Shown piece after piece: positions 15,010 through 18,880 of a stretch of DNA of 18,880 nucleotides (its first letter is position 1; every line of letters starts with the position of its first letter). Source of the DNA: Bifidobacterium breve (GTDB taxonomy: Bacteria; Actinomycetota; Thermoleophilia; Miltoncostaeales; Miltoncostaeaceae); assembly GCA_945876305.1 (NCBI GenBank), contig CAMCOB010000019.1, positions 1 through 18,880 on the forward strand, written 5' to 3'. The notes under the pieces are model-generated. The model searched no databases. It was not told where the DNA came from and was given only the letters and a program-made list of their open reading frames with translations. The translations under genes and the position numbers were made by a program.

Positions 15010-15519
15010 GTGAAGAGCGGCGATGGTGCAGGGGGACGGCTCGCGTTCCTTGTCATCGCGGTGCTGTTGGGGGCGGTGGTGATCATCGCCACCGGGCTCG
15101 AATGGGGCATCCTTTCGGTGAACTCCCGGCTGGTGGTGTCGGAGCCTGGAATGGGCGAGTGGCAGGGTGTGGTTGCGCTCGTCGCGGCCGTTGCGGGCAT
15201 GCTGGTAATCGGGTTTGCCATGGCGCTCGGGCGCCGGGCGATTGCGGCCATGGGAGCGCTGATATCCGGCCTGGTCATTGCGGCCATGGCCATCGCCGAA
15301 GTCGTCCATCTGGTGACGCGCCCGGCCGACATCGCCGCCGTTGTGCGCGCGGGCGCTGCGGCCATTCCCCTCAAGGGCTACCGGATGCCGCCCATCGAGA
15401 GCTCAGTGGGCCCCGGCACCTGGCTTGCGCTGATCGCCGGCCTGCTTCTGGCCCTCATAGGACTGCTCAGCGTGATTATTCCGGCATGGCGTTCGCGCCG
15501 TGGCACGGCGCGCGGGTAG
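15010..15519 (+). CDS. four-helix membrane protein, function unknown
   Basis: The 169-residue protein has four clear hydrophobic segments at about 11-31, 51-71, 77-101 and 136-158, with an extracytoplasmic loop after helix one and another between helices three and four containing YRMPPIESSVGPG. The layout resembles the four-helix Trp-region conserved membrane proteins of actinobacteria (TIGR02234-like), but the resemblance is weak and no trp gene is nearby. GTG 15010 is preferred because GAGGA lies eight bases before it; GTG 14992 is an in-frame alternative. The stop codon lies within or beside the promoter of the next gene. Confidence 0.75.
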   Translation: MKSGDGAGGRLAFLVIAVLLGAVVIIATGLEWGILSVNSRLVVSEPGMGEWQGVVALVAAVAGMLVIGFAMALGRRAIAAMGALISGLVIAAMAIAEVVHLVTRPADIAAVVRAGAAAIPLKGYRMPPIESSVGPGTWLALIAGLLLALIGLLSVIIPAWRSRRGTARG

Positions 15520-15521
15520 AC

Positions 15522-15527
15522 TAGATA
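15522..15527 (+). promoter_or_regulatory. candidate -10 box, leaderless start of the GYD gene
   Basis: TAGATA ends eight bases before the ATG at 15536. An overlapping TAGACT at 15517-15522 contains the stop codon of the preceding gene and is an alternative -10 with a 13-base leader. No Shine-Dalgarno is visible. Confidence 0.35.
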
Positions 15528-15535
15528 ACAGCCTC

Positions 15536-15829
15536 ATGACGACCTACATCCTCCTTGCCACGATCAGCCCTCAGGGCCTTCAGACGCTTCGCGTCACGCC
15601 TGAGCGCCTGTTTGAGGTGAATCGCGAAATCGAGGACCTGGGTGGCCGCGTCATCGACCAGTGGGCCGTGCTGGGGCTCTACGACTTCCTCAGTGTCATT
15701 GAGGCACCGGGTGACGCCGCCGTGGCGCACATGACCGCTGAGCTCTCCGCCCGGGGCAGTGCCACCTTCGAAACCCTCACCGTCGTGGAGACATCCGACG
15801 TGTTCACCGGGCTCGACCCGGCGGAGTAG
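15536..15829 (+). CDS. GYD-domain protein
   Basis: A 97-residue single-domain protein of the dimeric alpha/beta-barrel (ferredoxin-like) GYD family. Recognisable pieces are YILLATISPQGLQTL (4-18), RLFEVNREIEDLGGRVIDQW (24-43), the name-giving LGLYDF (46-51) in place of LGxYDF, and a C-terminal ETLTVVETSDVF. Biochemical function is unknown for the family as a whole. The ATG is supported by the domain beginning at residue four. It stands alone between a membrane protein and a convergent zinc-ribbon gene. Confidence 0.9.
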   Translation: MTTYILLATISPQGLQTLRVTPERLFEVNREIEDLGGRVIDQWAVLGLYDFLSVIEAPGDAAVAHMTAELSARGSATFETLTVVETSDVFTGLDPAE

Positions 15830-15833
15830 CTGG

Positions 15834-16010
15834 TCAGCCGGCTCGGCGCCACTCCGGCGACTTGCACAGCGGGCATGCGGGAAGCACGAGAATGCCGTCG
15901 GCCTCTTCGGGTGACGTCACAAGCAGGTCGCACTCGGAGCAGCGGAACTCACCCACGACCTCATCGCCGACTTCGAACAATTCGGTTCCATTGTCGGTGA
16001 TGCGCGGCAC
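15834..16010 (-). CDS. 58-residue zinc-ribbon protein
   Basis: A very short protein with two CxxC knuckles, CSEC (about 24-27) and CPLC (about 47-50), spaced as in rubredoxin-like zinc ribbons, preceded by ITDNGTELFEVGDEVVGEF, probably two beta strands. GTG 16010 has AAGGGA six bases upstream, and the region before it is poor coding sequence, so the longer frame is rejected. Such small ribbons often bind nucleic acid or serve as subunits; no specific role can be read. It follows another zinc-ribbon gene by 22 bases, and the two are likely co-transcribed. Confidence 0.78.
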   Translation of the reverse strand: MPRITDNGTELFEVGDEVVGEFRCSECDLLVTSPEEADGILVLPACPLCKSPEWRRAG

Positions 16011-16032
16011 GCGGGGTCCCTTCGGGGTGGGT

Positions 16033-16305
16033 TCAGGTGGCCAGCGCGGCGACCAGGCTGGCCGCCGCAATGAGGGCAAACACGACGAAGCCGGCGGCCA
16101 GGAGGCGCGTCTCGGTGATCATGGGCCGACGAATATCGCGAATCTGTGCCGGGCGCCAGTGCGCGATGCGACTGATGGCGCCCTCGTGGATGGAGCGCTC
16201 GCAGTAGGGGCAGAAGTCGGTTGATGCCAGCAGCGGAAGCCCGCAGCGGTGACAGCCCGGGGCGTCGGCGTGATGGTGTCCTTGGAGATCCGACTCCGTG
16301 CGCAC
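16033..16305 (-). CDS. 90-residue zinc ribbon with C-terminal membrane helix
   Basis: Starts at GTG 16305 with GAGGAG six bases upstream. A His-rich start (LQGHHHADAPG) is followed by a zinc ribbon of CHRCG (about 18-22) and FCPYCE (about 31-36), a polar linker, and a single hydrophobic helix at the very C-terminus (about 66-88). The protein would be anchored by its tail with the ribbon in the cytoplasm. No specific family is recognised beyond the ribbon fold. A good sigma-70-like promoter lies upstream and a second zinc-ribbon gene downstream. Confidence 0.78.
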   Translation of the reverse strand: MRTESDLQGHHHADAPGCHRCGLPLLASTDFCPYCERSIHEGAISRIAHWRPAQIRDIRRPMITETRLLAAGFVVFALIAAASLVAALAT

Positions 16306-16325
16306 TGACTGCTCCTCGCATGTCT

Positions 16326-16341
16326 CCGGTCGGGCGACCGG
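16326..16341. promoter_or_regulatory. palindrome at the start of the zinc-ribbon transcript
   Basis: CCGGTCG-GG-CGACCGG is a perfect 7+2+7 palindrome next to the predicted transcription start near 16342. It could be an operator or a 5' stabilising hairpin. Confidence 0.4.
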
Positions 16342-16348
16342 GGCCAGA

Positions 16349-16376
16349 ATCATACCGCCGCCGAGCAATCTCGCAA
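16349..16376 (-). promoter_or_regulatory. sigma-70-like promoter of the zinc-ribbon pair
   Basis: On the minus strand TTGCGA (16376-16371) and TATGAT (16354-16349) are separated by 16 bases and lie in a locally AT-richer stretch about 44 bases upstream of the GTG. This is the best-looking promoter in the window. Confidence 0.6.
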
Positions 16377-16423
16377 GGGATATTTCGTGCAGGCCGGCAG
16401 GAAACGGCACCACTGCAACGAAA

Positions 16424-16786
16424 TTATCCGGTCCGGTCGGGGTCCTTGGGCTCGTCGGAGACCATGGGGAATGCAATATCCGCAGACTGGCGCTCACCGT
16501 GGGCAGCCTCGCGGTCATCCGAGCCGTCGTGCTCCATCGCAGCCACTGCCGCGTCAATCGCCGCAAGGCGGTTCTCTACGTCGGCAACTTCCGGCGCAAG
16601 TGCGTCGCCTGAGAGAACACCGTCGCGGATGAGGGCGTAGGCCCGCGACCCGAGTGCCTCGAGCGCGCTTCGATGGCGGCGCTCAAGCAGGCGCCGCTCG
16701 CCTTCGAGACGTGCCCGACGCACGGAACCCTTCATGTCGCGGGCAACGCGACCGGCACGGCTGCTCATCGAGTTGATGATCGACAC
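16424..16786 (-). CDS. charged helical protein, function unknown
   Basis: The 120-residue protein begins at GTG 16786, with GGAG five bases upstream. Its first half is Arg-rich amphipathic helix (RRARLEGERRLLERRHRSALEAL runs from about 23 to 45, given here in outline), consistent with a coiled coil or membrane-surface helix. A middle segment VADVENRLAAIDAAVAAMEHD (about 67-87) is another helix, and the tail is acidic and Pro-rich. No motif or family is recognised. A TAGCCT -10 box and three 9-base repeats lie upstream, and it is divergent from the prepilin-like genes. Confidence 0.72.
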   Translation of the reverse strand: MSIINSMSSRAGRVARDMKGSVRRARLEGERRLLERRHRSALEALGSRAYALIRDGVLSGDALAPEVADVENRLAAIDAAVAAMEHDGSDDREAAHGERQSADIAFPMVSDEPKDPDRTG

Positions 16787-16812
16787 AGGTGCTCCTCAAA
16801 TGGACACAGGAA

Positions 16813-16818
16813 AGGCTA
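16813..16818 (-). promoter_or_regulatory. candidate -10 box upstream of the helical protein
   Basis: TAGCCT on the minus strand lies 26 bases before the GTG at 16786, allowing a short leader with the GGAG site. Confidence 0.4.
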
Positions 16819-16820
16819 GC

Positions 16821-16847
16821 GCCGCTTCGGCCGCTTCGGCCGCATCG
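16821..16847. repeat. three tandem 9-base repeats in a promoter region
   Basis: GCCGCTTCG occurs twice in direct succession and is followed by GCCGCATCG. The block lies directly upstream of the TAGCCT -10 box of the minus-strand gene, occupying the spacer and -35 region. Confidence 0.75.
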
Positions 16848-16905
16848 GTGCGAAGGCGTGGCCGAATGCGCACGTTGCGCCACCCATGCGTGCGCCTCGC
16901 GATCA

Positions 16906-16911
16906 TACGGT
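16906..16911 (+). promoter_or_regulatory. candidate -10 box, leaderless start of the first prepilin-like gene
   Basis: TACGGT ends six bases before the ATG at 16918; no ribosome site intervenes. TATGAT on the opposite strand overlaps it at 16908-16903, so divergent initiation is possible here. Confidence 0.4.
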
Positions 16912-16917
16912 CGATGT

Positions 16918-17535
16918 ATGGACAACGCATTGGGGCGGTGGAACCAGCGAGGGCAGGCCACGGTCGAGCATGTGGGGATCACGCTCGTGGTGGCGCTATT
17001 GATGGCGGGGATGGCGCTGTGGGCATCGGGAGTGGTGCGAGTGCCCGATCACCCGCCCGCGATCATCGCGCGAGTAACCGCACCGCTGGGGGCAGTTGCC
17101 GCAGAGGGGCCTTCGGTGGCCGGTGGCCTGTCGCGACAGTTGGCCACAGATATGGCGGCCAGGCAGGGTCAGCCGGGACTACTCCGCCGGGTATGGGATG
17201 GCTTCCTGTCGTGGGGTGTGCTTAATGTTGACGGCGAAATCGAGGCCCTTGGGGGATTCACTGATGAGCTGCGGTCGCAGGCTGAGGGGCTCATCCGCCA
17301 CCCGCTCGAGACGGCAGCGGGGATATTTGGGCAGGGGCGTATGGGTCCCGCACGGCAGTTGGTGGGCAGCGGTGGTGACATTGCCCGCGACGCGCTGGGT
17401 ATCGGAGACCGCCCGCTTCGTGAGAGCTTTCTCAAGATCTCCCGCGCTGCCGGGGCGATGGCGGCCGACTGGCTCATTTTGCGGGGCGCGCGGATCCTGC
17501 GCATTCGGGCCATCGAGGCCGTGAGACGGCGCTGA
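16918..17535 (+). CDS. prepilin-like protein with long C-terminal domain
   Basis: A 205-residue protein whose N-terminus MDNALGRWNQRGQATVEHVG carries a class III (Flp/TadE-like) prepilin signal: cleavage is expected after G12, leaving Q+1 and the conserved Glu at +5 (E17), followed by a hydrophobic helix to about residue 38. Unlike ordinary Flp pilins, which are 50-70 residues, it continues for about 165 residues of amphipathic helices (for example about 105-130 and 165-205), ending in a very Arg-rich helix. It may be a minor pilin or a secreted pseudopilin. No prepilin peptidase or Tad ATPase gene is in the window. The ATG is leaderless by context. Confidence 0.75.
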   Translation: MDNALGRWNQRGQATVEHVGITLVVALLMAGMALWASGVVRVPDHPPAIIARVTAPLGAVAAEGPSVAGGLSRQLATDMAARQGQPGLLRRVWDGFLSWGVLNVDGEIEALGGFTDELRSQAEGLIRHPLETAAGIFGQGRMGPARQLVGSGGDIARDALGIGDRPLRESFLKISRAAGAMAADWLILRGARILRIRAIEAVRRR

Positions 17536-17638
17536 GGTGGCGCAGATACACGCGCGCGATGGCACGCGGCGGTCTGGATGCGTGACTACCGGCCCAGCCA
17601 CCATCACGGTGACCGGTGACGACGATGAGGGAGGTCTG

Positions 17639-17869
17639 GTGACAGCGCGCATGACGGCTCGATTGCATACCGCGGCGCTCTCCACCTGGTGGCGCCTGCG
17701 CGATGAGCGCGGTCAGGGAACGGTGGAGTACGTGGGAATGGTGGTGATGGTGACCCTGCTTGTTGCGGCAGTTGCGGTCGCCGCCAAGGGGTGGGCCCCG
17801 GATGTCGGCGAGGCGCTCAAGAAGGCCCTCACGGGGGCGATCACGCATCTCACTGACGGATTCGGATGA
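17639..17869 (+). CDS. small Flp/TadE-like prepilin
   Basis: From GTG 17639, with GGAGG four bases upstream, the product has 76 residues. A basic leader ends in RDERG and is followed by QGTVEYVGMVVMVTLL: cleavage after G25 would place Glu30 at +5, the class III prepilin rule, and the helix runs to about residue 49. The rest, KGWAPDVGEALKKALTGAI, is a short amphipathic segment. Size and layout match a major Flp-type pilin. The signal is nearly the same as that of the preceding gene (GQATVEHVG versus GQGTVEYVG), pointing to shared processing. An ATG at 17651 is an alternative start but has no properly spaced ribosome site. Confidence 0.82.
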   Translation: MTARMTARLHTAALSTWWRLRDERGQGTVEYVGMVVMVTLLVAAVAVAAKGWAPDVGEALKKALTGAITHLTDGFG

Positions 17870-17876
17870 CCGCACG

Positions 17877-17907
17877 GCCCCGGGGGCGCACGGCCGGCCC
17901 CCGGGGC
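17877..17907. terminator. GC hairpin between convergent genes
   Basis: GCCCCGGGGGC (17877-17887) and GCCCCCGGGGC (17897-17907) form a perfect 11-base stem in the 45-base gap between the pilin-like gene and the convergent dehydrogenase. No T run follows on either strand, but the placement suits a bidirectional terminator. Confidence 0.6.
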
Positions 17908-17914
17908 ACGGCGA

Positions 17915-18880
17915 TCAGGGAATGATCACCGCGGCACCCTGCACCTCGCCCGACGCGATGCGCTTTAGGGCCCGGTTTGCATCGGGAAGTGCGTACTCCT
18001 CCACCTGAGTACGTACCGGGATCTGCGCGGCAATCGCCAGATAGTCGCGGGCATCGGCGCGGGTGACGTTGGCGACGCTGCGTATCGATCGCTCCCACCA
18101 CAGGTCGCCGTAGTTGAACTGTGGGATGCGATCGAGGTGAATGGCGTTGACGGCCACCGTGCCGCCACGGTCGACCGCCTTGAGCGCAGCGACCACCACG
18201 TCGCCGGATGGCGCAAAGGTGACGGCGGCATCGAGGGGGAAGGGGGGTGCGTCGTCGTATCCACCCACCCACTCGGCACCCATTGCGAGCGCCCGGGAGC
18301 GTCCCTCATCTGAGCGCGTGGCGACGGCGACGCGGCAACCCCAGTGGCGCGCCACTTGAATCGCCTGCAGCGCCGATGCACCAAATCCGTAGAGCCCCAC
18401 TCGGGACCCGGGGGTGACTCCGGCCACCCTGAGCGCGCGGAATCCGATGACGCCCCCGCACAGCAGCGGGGCCAGATGGCGATCGTCGGGGCCATCGGGT
18501 AGGGGCACCACCACGTCGGCGCGGGCCGTCACCATCTCGGCGAATCCACCGTGCCGGTCCCATCCTGTGAAGGTTGCCTGTACGCACAGGTTCTCCCGGC
18601 CCGCCTGGCAGTGGGCGCAGTCGCCACACGACCCGGCGAGCCACGTGAGGCCGGCCCGGTCGCCCTCGGCCCAATCGGTGACCCCTTCGCCGAGCCCCTC
18701 GATGCGACCGGCAACCTGATGCCCAAGGACGATGGGCATGGTGCGGGCGCGCAGGTCGCCCTCGGCGATCTGCAGGTCGGTGCGGCACGCGGCGCATGCC
18801 CCCACTCGTATGAGCACCTCACCCGGACCGGGTGATGGATCGGGAAATGTGGCGAATCGCAGCGGCTTGGTGCCGATGGG
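17915..18880 (-). CDS. zinc-dependent alcohol dehydrogenase family protein (5' end outside window)
   Basis: Medium-chain dehydrogenase/reductase; oxidises alcohols or reduces aldehydes with NAD(P)H. The frame is open to the window edge (the visible part begins PIGTKPLRFATF), so the true N-terminus is just outside. Visible motifs: catalytic-zinc ligand in GACAACRTDL, GHQVAG, GDRAGLTWLAGSCGDC followed by HCQAGRENLC (structural zinc Cys4), TGWDRHGGFAEM, APLLCGGVIGFRAL, and the Rossmann loop GLYGFGASALQ. The TGWD and GIHL/NAIHL-type segments point to the TIGR02822-like branch of propanol-preferring enzymes. The family GHE is GHQ here, replacing a conserved Glu near the catalytic zinc. Substrate not predictable. 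Confidence 0.92.
   Translation of the reverse strand, partial: PIGTKPLRFATFPDPSPGPGEVLIRVGACAACRTDLQIAEGDLRARTMPIVLGHQVAGRIEGLGEGVTDWAEGDRAGLTWLAGSCGDCAHCQAGRENLCVQATFTGWDRHGGFAEMVTARADVVVPLPDGPDDRHLAPLLCGGVIGFRALRVAGVTPGSRVGLYGFGASALQAIQVARHWGCRVAVATRSDEGRSRALAMGAEWVGGYDDAPPFPLDAAVTFAPSGDVVVAALKAVDRGGTVAVNAIHLDRIPQFNYGDLWWERSIRSVANVTRADARDYLAIAAQIPVRTQVEEYALPDANRALKRIASGEVQGAAVIIP

Overview
The window looks like chromosomal DNA of a high-GC, Gram-positive-type actinobacterium, most plausibly near the Thermoleophilia. That placement is inferred from several things together: strong G/C bias at third codon positions, many GTG starts, a GAAC-N4-GTTC SOS box at lexA, a bacterial type-A-like RNase P RNA, a futalosine-type menaquinone gene, and short prepilins carrying the GQxTVExVG signature. 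No phage, CRISPR or restriction cluster is visible. Most of the window is housekeeping DNA with several small proteins of unknown function.

Layout. 1-216: the 5' end of a probable IS481-family insertion sequence, abutting the pgi stop codon. 218-3795 (minus): transketolase then a stand-alone glucose-6-phosphate isomerase of the type usually seen as the C-terminal half of transaldolase/Pgi fusions. 3901-5410 (plus): two small helical lipoproteins and a HAD hydrolase; the second and third lack canonical start codons where their signal peptide and catalytic motif require them. 5400-7142 (minus): Crp/Fnr regulator followed by a membrane-anchored polysaccharide deacetylase. 7381-9876 (minus): hotdog thioesterase, MqnD-like menaquinone enzyme, Cys4 protein and multi-pass membrane protein. 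9983-10440 (plus): secG and a 50-residue membrane protein. 10587-10671 (minus): tRNA-Leu(GAG). 10780-11385 (plus): lexA with its own SOS box, followed by rnpB.

11810-12876 (minus): an excisionase-type HTH protein, a two-helix membrane protein and an overlooked 36-residue membrane protein. 13008-14577 (plus): peroxiredoxin, nitroreductase and rhodanese-like protein, a redox-flavoured group. 14597-16786: small unknown proteins on both strands (Lys-tailed protein, four-helix membrane protein, GYD protein, two zinc ribbons, a charged helical protein). 16918-17869 (plus): two prepilin-like proteins. 17915-18880 (minus): the 3' part of a zinc alcohol dehydrogenase.

A recurring regulatory theme is a TAGNNT-type -10 box placed 6-8 bases before the start codon with no Shine-Dalgarno, implying leaderless mRNAs at several small genes. 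In two places the -10 box overlaps the stop codon of the preceding gene. No single spectacular new system is evident. The best leads are the non-canonical starts at 4335 and 4817, the structured crp leader, the hidden small membrane protein at 12766-12876, and the repeat-bearing promoter near 16820.
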